This document shows positions 52,960 through 61,779 of a DNA stretch of 64,000 nt, piece after piece. Both the position numbers and the translations under genes were made by a program. This DNA is from Leifsonia psychrotolerans. Lineage in GTDB: Bacteria > Actinomycetota > Actinomycetes > Actinomycetales > Microbacteriaceae. The notes beneath the pieces were generated by a model. It made no database searches and was not told the DNA's origin. It saw only the letters and a list, made by a program, of their open reading frames with translations. Each line of letters opens with the position of its first letter. The stretch's first letter is position 1. The stretch covers positions 3,348,001-3,412,000 of the forward strand of contig NZ_JACCFM010000001.1 in the NCBI RefSeq assembly GCF_013410665.1. Direction: 5' to 3'.

Positions 52960-54480
52960 ATGATCAACGACGACCATCCGGTGCCGCTGCTCTCCGTGCG
53001 GGGGATCACGAAGAGCTTCGCGGGAGTTCACGCTCTCCGGGGGGTTGACCTGACCGTACGTGCCGGTGAGGTGCACTGCGTGCTCGGTCAAAACGGAGCC
53101 GGCAAATCAACTCTGATCAAAACGCTGTCGGGGGTGCACCAGCCCGATTCTGGGGAGATCCGCTGGGCGGGCGAACCGACCGCCATCACTGATCCCGTCG
53201 CCGCACTCACCCTCGGCATCGCCACGATGTACCAAGAACTGGATGTCGTGGACGGGCTGACCATTGCGGAGAACATCTTCCTCGGCCATGAGAAGGCAAC
53301 CGGCGGAGTGCTTCACGTCGCAGAATCGAATCGGGTGGCGAGTGAGCTGCTGACGCGGCTCGGCCACGGCTCGATCTCGCCAAGCACTGAGGTGAGCCGA
53401 CTGTCGGCGGCCAACAAGCAGATCGTGAGCATGGCCCGAGCGCTGTCCCATGACATCCGTCTCATCATCATGGATGAGCCGAGCGCCGTGCTCGACTCCG
53501 AAGAAGTCAAGAACCTCTTCCGAGTCGTGCGAGAGCTGACAGCGCAGGGGATTGCCGTCGTCTATATCTCGCACCGCTTGGAAGAAATCCGTCAGATCGG
53601 TGATCGGATTACCGTGATCAAAGACGGCCGCAGCATGGCGGGGGGACTCAACGTCGCCGAGACCTCGACGCCCGAACTGATCAAGCTGATGACGGGACGC
53701 GATCTGGCCAACGTGTTCCCCGCTGCGGGTGCCGTTTCGACGGATGCCGCAGTCGTGATCGACGTCGACAGCCTGGGCCTACGCGGCCAGTTCAGCGACG
53801 TCAGCTTCACTGTGCGCGCGGGAGAGATCGTTGGTCTGGCCGGACTTGTCGGGTCGGGTCGTTCCGAAATTTTGGAGACCATCTACGGTGCGCGCAAGCC
53901 GACCTCCGGTCGCGTGAGCGTAGGCGGACGGGCCCTGCGTCCCGGTTCGGTCAGGGCCGCCGTCGATGCGGGGATCGGGTTCTCCCCGGAGGAACGCAAG
54001 AGCCAGGGACTTATTCTCGACGAGCCGATCTTCAAGAACGTCACACTGTCATCGTTTGCGCGCTTTGCCCGGTTCGGTATTCTCCAGGAGCGCCGTGAAC
54101 GCGCGGTGGCCGCCGAGCAAATCGACGCACTCGAGCTACGACCGGCCGATCCCGACCGGTCGACGCGCACCCTGTCGGGCGGCAATCAGCAGAAGATCCT
54201 CTTGGCCCGTTGGCTGGTGCACGGCACCCGCGTTCTCCTGCTCGACGAACCGACCCGCGGTGTCGACGTCGGGGCTCGCGCCGAGATCTACGCGTTAATC
54301 CGCCGGCTTTCCGCAGTCGGGACCGCCATCATCGTGGTCTCGAGCGAAATCGAAGAAGTGCTCGGTCTCGCCGATCGAGTTCTTGTCATCGGAGAAGGTG
54401 CCGTTCTCGCCACCTCACCCGCCACCGACATTGACGAGCACGCCGTGCTCGATCTGGTCATGAAAGGAACCGCCGCGTGA
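52960..54480 (+). CDS. Sugar ABC transporter ATP-binding protein (RbsA-type)
   Basis: 506 residues from ATG 52960; no Shine-Dalgarno is seen and a TTATCT box lies 7 bp upstream, so a leaderless mRNA is likely. Domain 1: Walker A GQNGAGKST, LSAANKQIVSMARAL, Walker B LIIMDEPSAVLD. Domain 2: degenerate Walker A GLVGSGRSE, full signature LSGGNQQKILLARWL and Walker B VLLLDEPTRGVD with the Asp present, unlike the first RbsA-type protein in the window. It works with the permease encoded next. Confidence 0.93.
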   Translation: MINDDHPVPLLSVRGITKSFAGVHALRGVDLTVRAGEVHCVLGQNGAGKSTLIKTLSGVHQPDSGEIRWAGEPTAITDPVAALTLGIATMYQELDVVDGLTIAENIFLGHEKATGGVLHVAESNRVASELLTRLGHGSISPSTEVSRLSAANKQIVSMARALSHDIRLIIMDEPSAVLDSEEVKNLFRVVRELTAQGIAVVYISHRLEEIRQIGDRITVIKDGRSMAGGLNVAETSTPELIKLMTGRDLANVFPAAGAVSTDAAVVIDVDSLGLRGQFSDVSFTVRAGEIVGLAGLVGSGRSEILETIYGARKPTSGRVSVGGRALRPGSVRAAVDAGIGFSPEERKSQGLILDEPIFKNVTLSSFARFARFGILQERRERAVAAEQIDALELRPADPDRSTRTLSGGNQQKILLARWLVHGTRVLLLDEPTRGVDVGARAEIYALIRRLSAVGTAIIVVSSEIEEVLGLADRVLVIGEGAVLATSPATDIDEHAVLDLVMKGTAA

Positions 54481-55544
54481 GTGAGCAGAGCAGCACAATC
54501 GCCGTCCAGCCCCCGGTGCGCGGAGACGACACCGAGCACGTCGTTTCGGAGGCGCGGAGTGGCACCACCAAACGGATGCTCGGTGGCTCGGTCGGTCGCA
54601 ACCTCGGGCTGGTCATCGCGCTCGCTCTGCTGATCGTGATCGGCGCCCTGACCGCAGGAGATCGCTTCGCCACGATCGACAACTTCGTCACGATCATCCG
54701 CTTCGCCTCGATCATCGGCGTGATCAGCATCGGCATGACGTTTGTCATCACGGCGGGGGGAATCGATCTCTCGGTAGGGTCCGTGATGGGCTTGGCGACC
54801 GTGGTCGCCAGTCTGTCGGCCGTGCAACTCGCTGCGACGAACAGTTCCTGGCTGCTCATGGTCGTGATTGCGCTCGCCGTTGGAGTGGGGGTCGGGCTCG
54901 TGAACGGGGTCGTGATCGCCTACGGCAATGTTGTGGCATTCATGGCGACGCTGGCGATGCTGGTCGCCGCAAAGGGCTTGGCCGAGCTGATCTCCGGCCG
55001 CAAAACGCAGATCGTGATCAACAGGGAGTTTCTCAACGCTATGAGGTCCGACCTGTTCGGCATCCCGATCTTGATCTGGATCTTCGTGGTCGTGGCCGCC
55101 GCCGGCTGGTTCCTGCTCAACCGCACCACATTCGGTCGACGCACGGTCGCGATCGGCGGTAACCGGGAGGCGTCCCGCTTGGCCGGGATTCGGGTCAAGC
55201 GTCACCTCGTCTTTGTCTACGCCCTGTGCGGTTTGACCGCTGGCATCTCTGCGGTGATGATGCTCGGACGCACCACTGCCGGGACGTCCACTCACGGTGG
55301 GCTGTACGAGCTCGATGCCATCGCCGCGGTGGTGGTCGGTGGAACGTTGTTGATCGGCGGACGCGGCACCATCGTTGGAACCGTGCTGGGCGTGCTGATC
55401 TTCAGCACCCTGACCAATGTGTTCACGCAGAACAACCTCGACACCTCGGTGCAGGCGGTGGCGAAGGGCCTGATCATTGTGGTGGCCGTGCTGCTGCAGC
55501 AGCGGTTCGCCGCGCGGGGTGCCTCGGCCGCCTGGCCGCGCTGA
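54477..55544 (+). CDS. Sugar ABC transporter permease (RbsC-type)
   Basis: 355 residues, GTG start overlapping the ATPase stop (GTGA). A 40-residue cytoplasmic N terminus precedes some ten membrane segments; TAGGIDLSVGSVMGLATVVA is the family signature and GGTLLIGGRGTIVGTVLGVLI the conserved last part. Only one permease is encoded here, so it would form a homodimer, in contrast to the two-permease importer of region 1. Confidence 0.93.
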   Translation: MSEQSSTIAVQPPVRGDDTEHVVSEARSGTTKRMLGGSVGRNLGLVIALALLIVIGALTAGDRFATIDNFVTIIRFASIIGVISIGMTFVITAGGIDLSVGSVMGLATVVASLSAVQLAATNSSWLLMVVIALAVGVGVGLVNGVVIAYGNVVAFMATLAMLVAAKGLAELISGRKTQIVINREFLNAMRSDLFGIPILIWIFVVVAAAGWFLLNRTTFGRRTVAIGGNREASRLAGIRVKRHLVFVYALCGLTAGISAVMMLGRTTAGTSTHGGLYELDAIAAVVVGGTLLIGGRGTIVGTVLGVLIFSTLTNVFTQNNLDTSVQAVAKGLIIVVAVLLQQRFAARGASAAWPR

Positions 55545-55593
55545 CTGCCGCCTCGATGTCGGCCTCGATACTGTGCACCGGTCTGGTAGCCTA

Positions 55594-55609
55594 ACCAACC
55601 AAGCGCTAG
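55594..55609. promoter_or_regulatory. TetR-like half-palindromic site
   Basis: ACCAACCAAGCGCTAG lies just upstream of the 55623 gene and agrees at about 12 of 18 positions with the palindrome at 58128-58149 when the sites are aligned. It may be a weaker site for the same regulator. No regulator gene is in this window. Confidence 0.4.
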
Positions 55610-55622
55610 ACAGAGGAGTCCG

Positions 55623-56390
55623 ATGCTTACCGACCTTGCCTTTTTTTCATTCGTAGAACTCGCCGATGCCGCCCAGCACGACGCGTACAACCGCTGGCAC
55701 CAGCTTGACCACCGGCCCGAGAACCTGGCTCTGCCCGGCGTGGCCTGGGGGGACCGGTGGGCTCGCGCGGCCACAACCGGCTTGGCCGAGCCGGGCGGTG
55801 AATTTGCCGGAACCGACTACGTGGCGATGTATTGGTTCCGTTCGCCCGTCGCCGAGAGCGTCGCAGCGTGGGACCGCCTCGGCGAGGCCTCCTTCCAGTG
55901 GGGCCGTGGGCCGATCATCCCCGGCGTCGAGCGCACCCTTCTGGCCTTCTTTCGCCCGGTGAAGGGGTATTCGGCTCCCCGAGTGCTGGTGGATCCCGAT
56001 GTGCTTCCGTACCGTCCGAACCGGGGGATTCACGTCACCCTCACCCGCTATCCCGAGGCGCATGGGGCCGAAACTCACCGGTGCTTCGGCTGGGAAGACG
56101 CCCGGCTCATTCCTGCGTTGGTGGCGGTTCCCGGAGTGGCCGGGGCCTGGACGTTTTCATTCAGCCACTCCCAGCAGCACACGACGCTGCCCTTCGACGG
56201 CTCGCGGACCGAGCAGCCCGGCGGGCTGCGCATTCGTCTGCTCTATCTCGACGGCGACCCGGTCGAGACCGGTGAGGCGATCCGGCGGGTCGAGAATGAG
56301 ACCGCTGCGCACCCCGATGCGCCCCAGGAGGCCGGCGACGTGCTGTTCTCGTCGTCCATGCGCACGATTATCCCCTGGCAGGACTGGTGA
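55623..56390 (+). CDS. Uncharacterised EthD/Dabb-like two-module protein
   Basis: 255 residues, AGAGGAG precedes the ATG. The N-terminal half starts LTDLAFFSFVELADAAQHDAYNRW, with a HQLDHRPENLALPGVAWGDR region, and the second half has RGIHVTLTRY and GVAGAWTFSFSHS. The alternating pattern and HxxDH suggest two ferredoxin-like (EthD/Dabb) modules. I do not recognise the family with certainty. It overlaps the SnoaL-like gene and both probably belong to a small-molecule degradation route. Confidence 0.72.
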   Translation: MLTDLAFFSFVELADAAQHDAYNRWHQLDHRPENLALPGVAWGDRWARAATTGLAEPGGEFAGTDYVAMYWFRSPVAESVAAWDRLGEASFQWGRGPIIPGVERTLLAFFRPVKGYSAPRVLVDPDVLPYRPNRGIHVTLTRYPEAHGAETHRCFGWEDARLIPALVAVPGVAGAWTFSFSHSQQHTTLPFDGSRTEQPGGLRIRLLYLDGDPVETGEAIRRVENETAAHPDAPQEAGDVLFSSSMRTIIPWQDW

Positions 56391-56833
56391 GCGGCCTCGA
56401 GGACCGGCTGCGAGCACTTGAAGATCGGGCCAGCATTCTCGATCTGATCGCCAGCTACGGACCCTACGCGGATTCCGGCAACGGCGACGCGATCGGGGCG
56501 CTCTGGGCCGAGGGGGGAACCTACTCCTTCGGCACGACGACTCTCGAGCACCCCGACATCGCCGGGTTGGTCGAGCTGCAGTCCCACCGCGAGCTGATGG
56601 CAGCCGGATGCGCCCATGTGCTCAGCGCGCCCCGGCTCACGATCGACGGGGACACGGCCGTCGCGGTCAACCACTCCATCGTGCTCGCGTGCCACGGCGA
56701 AGCCTGGGCGGCGGTGCGGGTGAGCGCCAATCGGTGGAACTTCGTCCGCACCGATGCGGGCTGGCGTGTGGCCGACCGGGTCAACAGCCTTCTGGCGGGG
56801 GGCGAGTCAGCGCGCGAACTCCTCATGCTCTGA
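56387..56833 (+). CDS. SnoaL-like (NTF2-fold) protein
   Basis: 148 residues. LEDRASILDLIASYGPYADSG and the alpha+beta cone pattern ending NRWNFVRTDAGWRVADRV are typical of the SnoaL_4/NTF2-like group, which includes dehydratases, isomerases and small hydroxylase partners. The YADS Asp is the usual catalytic residue of this group. GTG start overlaps the upstream stop. Confidence 0.85.
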   Translation: MSGLEDRLRALEDRASILDLIASYGPYADSGNGDAIGALWAEGGTYSFGTTTLEHPDIAGLVELQSHRELMAAGCAHVLSAPRLTIDGDTAVAVNHSIVLACHGEAWAAVRVSANRWNFVRTDAGWRVADRVNSLLAGGESARELLML

Positions 56834-56906
56834 ACGCCGTCTGCGGGGGAGGCCGCAGGTGCGAGCGCGGGGAGCCGGGCACGATCGGTGCTCGGCCCCC
56901 CTGCCT

Positions 56907-58118
56907 TCAGAGTCGGGCGGGCTGCTCGAAACGCGTCAGCGGAGTCTCTCCGGCGTCGGCGAGGCGACGCAGCGCGCCGAGCCGCGGTCCGAGTGCACTG
57001 CCATAGCGCGGCTCCCAGTGGTCGAATTCGTCATCGGCGTGGCTGCGACGGGCGTGATGCACCCAGTTCGGGTCGTCCAGCATCTCTCGGCCGAGTAACA
57101 CGATGTCGGCATCGCCGTCTTCGATGAGGCGGCTGGCCTGTTCCGGATCGACGATGAAGCCGACGCAGGCGACGATCGCTCCGGTGCGTGCCTTGAGCTC
57201 ACGCGCGAAGTCGGCGTGGAAGGCAAACCCACGACGCACCCGTGTGTCGGTTGACCGATCGGCGCTGATGCCGCCCGAGGAGGTGTCGATGACGTCGACT
57301 CCCGCCGCGACCGCGTGCCGCGCGAACTCGGCGACGTCGTCGAGGCCCAGGCCGCCATCGAGAATCCCGTCGACCGCCGAGACCCGATACGAGAGCACCA
57401 CGTCGTCGGGGAGGGCGGCCCGGACGGCCCTGATCACCTCGAGGGGGTAGCGCATTCGGCGCAGGGCGTCGCCGCCATAGTCGTCGTCGCGCACATTCGA
57501 GACTGGCGAGAGAAAGGAATGCAGCAGATAGCCGTGTGCGCCGTGGAGTTCGACGAAGCGGAACCCCGCCGCGGCCGCGCGGGTCGCGGCCGCGGCCCAG
57601 GCGGCGACCGAATCGGCGATCTCATGCGCGTCGAGTGCGTGTGGAAGTGGCCAGTCCGGCCCGGCCGGGATCGCCGACGGTCCGACGACCGGCCAGGGGG
57701 CCCAGCCGGCCGCGGCATCCGATGCGTCAAGTGGTGCGCCCGCGAACCAGGGTTCGCGCACCGAGGCCCGGCGCCCGGCGTGGGCGAGCTGGATGCCGGG
57801 CACCGCACCGTGCGCGCTGAGGAAGGTGGCGAGCCGACGCATACCGTCGAGCTGCGCGTCGTCCCAGAGCCCGAGGTCATGGTGGGAGATGCGGCCCCGC
57901 GGCTCAATGGCGGTCGCTTCGACAATGACGAGGCCCGCGCCGCCGAAAGCAAAACGCCCCAGATGGACCAGGTGGAAGTCGCTGACCAGGCCGTCCCGGG
58001 CGCCATAGGTGCACATGGGCGAGACGCCCGCACGATTATTCAGGGTGATGCCCCGAAGCGTCAAAGGTGTGAAGAGTGCCCTCGGTGCGGGGCGTGCGTT
58101 GTCAGCGTCGACGGTCAT
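56907..58118 (-). CDS. Old yellow enzyme-type NADH:flavin oxidoreductase (YqjM class)
   Basis: 403 residues, FMN TIM barrel. FTPLTLRGITLNNRAGVSPM is followed by C36, the redox-tuning Cys of the YqjM class. FVELHGAHGYLLHSFLSP and SNVRDDDYGG are the signature and DIVLLGREMLDDPNWV the phosphate-binding end. It reduces activated C=C bonds. ATG at 58118 has no ribosome site but TATATT lies 7-8 nt upstream, so a leaderless mRNA is likely, with the palindrome at 58128-58149 over the promoter. Confidence 0.92.
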   Translation of the reverse strand: MTVDADNARPAPRALFTPLTLRGITLNNRAGVSPMCTYGARDGLVSDFHLVHLGRFAFGGAGLVIVEATAIEPRGRISHHDLGLWDDAQLDGMRRLATFLSAHGAVPGIQLAHAGRRASVREPWFAGAPLDASDAAAGWAPWPVVGPSAIPAGPDWPLPHALDAHEIADSVAAWAAAATRAAAAGFRFVELHGAHGYLLHSFLSPVSNVRDDDYGGDALRRMRYPLEVIRAVRAALPDDVVLSYRVSAVDGILDGGLGLDDVAEFARHAVAAGVDVIDTSSGGISADRSTDTRVRRGFAFHADFARELKARTGAIVACVGFIVDPEQASRLIEDGDADIVLLGREMLDDPNWVHHARRSHADDEFDHWEPRYGSALGPRLGALRRLADAGETPLTRFEQPARL

Positions 58119-58127
58119 GAAGCGAAT

Positions 58128-58149
58128 ATACCAAGCATTTGTTTGGTAT
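58128..58149. promoter_or_regulatory. 22-bp TetR-type palindrome over the old-yellow-enzyme promoter
   Basis: ATACCAA (58128-58134) and TTGGTAT (58143-58149) are perfect 7-bp arms around an 8-bp centre. The ACCAA..TTGGT form is common for TetR-family repressors. It overlaps the expected -10 region of the leftward gene and also lies upstream of the rightward hydrolase gene. Confidence 0.6.
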
Positions 58150-58308
58150 TGTTCCAGCATTGAGGGGTGGGAATGACTGCGAACGGGTGATGCCGACGGA
58201 CGGCAACGCTGGCCGCGAGGCGGAGAACTGTCCCGCTGAGCGGGAACCACCCGCGTTCCCGGTGATCTGCTGGGTCACACTGACCAGAACAGCGAAGAAA
58301 GGCACGCG

Positions 58309-59160
58309 ATGACGAGTGCGAACTACGAGGCCACCCGCAAAGAATTGCAGGTGGGCGACATCACCTTCTCCTACCATGAGGCGGGTCAGGGCGAGCCGCT
58401 CCTGATGCTTCATGGCTCCGGCCCTGGCGTGAGCGCGTGGTCGAATTTTCAACACAACCTTCCGGTCTTCGCCGAGAATTTCCGTGTCATCATGCCGGAT
58501 CTCCCCGGGTTCGGGCGGACAGATCTGCCAGAGATCAACGATGTGTATCCCCGTTTTGCTGCGCGCTTAGTTGCGCAGTTCATGCACGAGCTGGGTATTG
58601 ATTCCTGCCTGATCATCGGTAATTCGATGGGTGGGTCCGTCGCCGCAGAACTGGCCGCGATGGAGCCGTCTCGTGTGCGACGACTGGCTCTGATGGGACC
58701 CGGTGGGCTCGCAGTGAGTGTGTTCGGTACTGACCCGAGCGAGGGGGCCTTGCGATTGTTCGAGTTCCTCGACGATCCGACACGTGAACGCATGGTCGCC
58801 TGGGTCACGACGATGGTTTCTGACCCGGCCACCATTACCGAGGAGCTCATCGATGAGCGAATGGCAAACGCCTTGGCTGATGGCGCGATTGAGCGTTCAC
58901 GGGCGATTTTTGCCTCGGTCTTCGAGCCAGCCTTCACCGCGGCGCACCAGCCACTCTGGTCGAGAGCCGAACAGATTCCCATGCCGACCCTGATGATCTG
59001 GGGCCGCGACGATCGGATGCTTCCTTTCGATCAAGCGCATTTCGCCAATAGAAGGCTGCCTGACGTGGAGTTGCACACGTTCTCGCGCTGTGGCCACTGG
59101 GCCCAAATCGAGCGCAAACGTGATTTCGAGCGAGTCGTAACGGAATTCTTTACCCGCTAA
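58309..59160 (+). CDS. Alpha/beta hydrolase of the meta-cleavage product hydrolase group
   Basis: 283 residues. Catalytic triad: S106 in GNSMGGS, D234 in WGRDDRMLPF and H263 in CGHWAQIE. LLMLHGSGPGVSAWSNFQ has the oxyanion-hole HGSGPG. The order and spacing match BphD/HsaD/MhpC C-C hydrolases. It would hydrolyse a ring-cleavage product, but no extradiol dioxygenase is adjacent, so another ester or diketone substrate is possible. It is divergent from the old yellow enzyme and 43 bp upstream of a peptide-type importer. Confidence 0.88.
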   Translation: MTSANYEATRKELQVGDITFSYHEAGQGEPLLMLHGSGPGVSAWSNFQHNLPVFAENFRVIMPDLPGFGRTDLPEINDVYPRFAARLVAQFMHELGIDSCLIIGNSMGGSVAAELAAMEPSRVRRLALMGPGGLAVSVFGTDPSEGALRLFEFLDDPTRERMVAWVTTMVSDPATITEELIDERMANALADGAIERSRAIFASVFEPAFTAAHQPLWSRAEQIPMPTLMIWGRDDRMLPFDQAHFANRRLPDVELHTFSRCGHWAQIERKRDFERVVTEFFTR

Positions 59161-59203
59161 TTTCCAAGCCCTGCCCAGCGTTACCCAACCGAGAGAGAGA
59201 ACA

Positions 59204-60760
59204 ATGATGTTCACCCAGAAAAGACGTGGCTGGTGGTTGCCAGCCTCTGCGCTGCCGATTGTGCTGATCTTGTCGGCCTGTTCGGCTGTTGCGGAGGATG
59301 CCGCCCCCGACGAAGTCGGCACGACGGCCGCGACAGAGCTCGTCGTCGGATCACTCTACGAGCATGATGGCTTTGACCCGCTCAACCCCCTCTCGGCTTC
59401 CGCCAACGGAGAACGACTCGTACCCGTCTTCGACACGCTGTTGCGCGTGGGAACCGACGGCGATGTGATCCCGTTTCTGGCCAGCGGCATGGAGTCCGAC
59501 GACGGTGCGACCTGGACCATGACGCTCAGGGACGGCGTGACTTTCACGGATGGGACCCCGTTCGATGCCGAAGCAGTGATCTTTAACGTTGAGCGCCACC
59601 GGGCGAAGGACAGCCCCTCGTCTAGCAAGTTCTTGCTCGCAAACCTCACCACGATGACCGCGCCGGACGCGACAACTGTCGTATTCACCCTGTCTCAGCC
59701 AAACTATTCCTTTCCGTACCTGTTCACCGCTTCCGGTGCTGTGGGCCTGATCGGATCCCCGACCGCGCTTGCCGCTGATGCCGAAGCATTCAATCGTTCT
59801 CCGGTGGGTGCCGGCCCGTTCATCGTTCAGGAGTGGGTCGTCGACGACCACGTCACCATGACGCGCAATCCCAATTACTGGGGCGATAAACCGCAGTTCG
59901 AGACCTTGACCTATCGGGTGCTTCCAGACCCTCAATCCCGCGAGAACGCACTGGTCACAGGGCAAATTCAAGCCGGTGTGATCATGGGCAACTTCGGTGC
60001 GGTGAGCCAGAACAAGGACCTCACGATCAACACGCAAGGAGTTCGTGGCGCCATCGCGTTACTACCGAACATGAGTGCTGCACCGCTGAACGACCAGCGT
60101 GTCCGCGAAGCAATCCAGATCGCGTTCGACCCGAAGAACACCAACAGCGTGATGTATGGAACGGCGGACCTCTGGAACGGAGAGCGCGGGTGCATTCCGT
60201 TCGGCGTGGATACAGCGCAGTGTGAACCCAGCAGCGTGAAAACTGACGTGACGCGGGCCAGCAAGCTGATTGCCGACTACGTCGCCGATGGAAACAGCCC
60301 GGCCATCGAAATTCTGACCAACAGCCTGATGACGACATACTCCGAGTACGTCGACCAGGTGCTGAAATCCATCGGCCTGGCATCGACGATTCGCTCGGTC
60401 AGTCCCAGCGAGCATATTCCGGCGCTCTACAGCGGAGACTTCCAGCTTGGAATGTGGCAGATGACACCCTTCGACTCCTTCTATCCGTTGGGGTACACCG
60501 TCTTCAGCAGCAGCGCCCGCAACGTCATCAAGCAGGACAGCGCGCCATTCCAGGACGCTTTGAACATCGGCGTCAATGCGCCAACAATTGATGAGCGAAA
60601 CCAGGGACTGCGCGACATGCAGTCTCAGATCAACGACCAGGCATTGGCGATCTGGTTGAGCCCTCTGCCGATGTATATGACCACGCGAAACACCGTCGAC
60701 CTCGGGCCGGGATATCTCGGCGGAATGGTGTTCTACGCATCTGAGGTCACCCTCAAATAG
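59204..60760 (+). CDS. ABC transporter substrate-binding lipoprotein (peptide/nickel type, SBP family 5)
   Basis: 518 residues. Lipobox LSAC with Cys26. DGDVIPFLASGMESDDGATW, LRDGVTFTDGTPFDAEAV and the GAGPFIVQEW / MTRNPNYWGDKP motifs define SBP family 5. GAGAGAGA precedes the ATG. Ligands include peptides, opines, nickel chelates and glycosides; nothing here fixes it. It opens a complete importer (B, C, D, F genes) and is followed by a strong hairpin. Confidence 0.92.
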   Translation: MMFTQKRRGWWLPASALPIVLILSACSAVAEDAAPDEVGTTAATELVVGSLYEHDGFDPLNPLSASANGERLVPVFDTLLRVGTDGDVIPFLASGMESDDGATWTMTLRDGVTFTDGTPFDAEAVIFNVERHRAKDSPSSSKFLLANLTTMTAPDATTVVFTLSQPNYSFPYLFTASGAVGLIGSPTALAADAEAFNRSPVGAGPFIVQEWVVDDHVTMTRNPNYWGDKPQFETLTYRVLPDPQSRENALVTGQIQAGVIMGNFGAVSQNKDLTINTQGVRGAIALLPNMSAAPLNDQRVREAIQIAFDPKNTNSVMYGTADLWNGERGCIPFGVDTAQCEPSSVKTDVTRASKLIADYVADGNSPAIEILTNSLMTTYSEYVDQVLKSIGLASTIRSVSPSEHIPALYSGDFQLGMWQMTPFDSFYPLGYTVFSSSARNVIKQDSAPFQDALNIGVNAPTIDERNQGLRDMQSQINDQALAIWLSPLPMYMTTRNTVDLGPGYLGGMVFYASEVTLK

Positions 60761-60776
60761 TCACCGAGTGACCGAC

Positions 60777-60806
60777 GGGGTGGGGCGGCGCAGGCCGCCC
60801 CACCCC
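60777..60806 (+). terminator. Intercistronic hairpin after the third binding-protein gene
   Basis: GGGGTGGGGCGGC (60777-60789) and its complement (60794-60806) form a perfect 13-bp stem with a GCAG loop. It lies between the binding-protein and permease genes, with no T tract. Confidence 0.75.
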
Positions 60807-60831
60807 GGCTGCAACCAACGATGGATGAGCG

Positions 60832-61779
60832 ATGAAACGTTTTGGATTGAGGGCGCTGCACCTGTTCGTGGTGCTGATCCTTGTCACTTTCCTGGTGTCG
60901 GTGATGCTGGAGTTTCTTCCCGGCGATCCGGCGGTGGTGATCGCGGGGGAGAATGCGACGCCCGAGCAGGTGGAATTGGTTCGACAGAAGTTGAATCTCG
61001 ACCAGCCTGTCATTGCGCGCTACTTTCTATGGGCCTCTCACGTGCTGCAGGGCGATCTTGGGGTCTCGTTCCGCACCACTCAGCCCGTCGGTGAAGCCAT
61101 CGCGCAGCGGCTGCCAGTGTCACTCGAACTCATGGTCCTGGCGCAGATCATTGCCCTGATTATGGCCGTACCGATGGCTGTCTGGGCGGCATATCGACCA
61201 CGCTCGACCGTTGGTCGTATCGCGACGCCGACGTCGGTTCTGATGATCTCGACGCCAGAATTTGTGATCGCCCTGATGCTGATTCTCGGGGGCGCAATGG
61301 TCCTCGGCTGGTTTCCGGCGACCGGTTTCGTCCCCCTGGCGGCGGGCCTGGGCCTGAACCTCATCAGCCTCGCACTTCCGGCGCTGGCCGTTGCTGCCGA
61401 ACCCGCGGGGACCTACTCGCGCATATTGCGGGCGGATATGTCACGAACCTTCGACGAAGATTTCATGCTCGCCGCAAAAGCCAAGGGTATGACGATTCCC
61501 AATATCCTGTTTCGCCAAGCGTTGCGACCGTCGTCGCTGTCGTTGGTCACTCTTGCCGGTCTCAACACTGCTCGGCTGCTGGGCAGCGTTGTCGTGATCG
61601 AGAGCCTCTTCGGCATCCCCGGCATTGGGCGGCTGCTGGTGGAATCCGTCAACAATTCCGACTTCGTCACGGTACAAGGTGTCGTGTGCGTGATTGCGCT
61701 GACGTATGTCATCGTCAATGCACTCACGGATCTGTCCTACGCGATCATCGACCCGAGAGTACGACATGCAGTCGCTTAG
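60832..61779 (+). CDS. Oligopeptide-type ABC transporter permease (DppB-like)
   Basis: 315 residues, six membrane segments. LEFLPGDPAVVIAGENATPE and LNLDQPVIARYFLWASHVLQ then GDLGVSFRTTQPVGEAIAQR are DppB/OppB signatures; the cytoplasmic EAA loop is LAAKAKGMTIPNILFRQALR. It overlaps the next gene by 14 bp. Confidence 0.93.
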   Translation: MKRFGLRALHLFVVLILVTFLVSVMLEFLPGDPAVVIAGENATPEQVELVRQKLNLDQPVIARYFLWASHVLQGDLGVSFRTTQPVGEAIAQRLPVSLELMVLAQIIALIMAVPMAVWAAYRPRSTVGRIATPTSVLMISTPEFVIALMLILGGAMVLGWFPATGFVPLAAGLGLNLISLALPALAVAAEPAGTYSRILRADMSRTFDEDFMLAAKAKGMTIPNILFRQALRPSSLSLVTLAGLNTARLLGSVVVIESLFGIPGIGRLLVESVNNSDFVTVQGVVCVIALTYVIVNALTDLSYAIIDPRVRHAVA

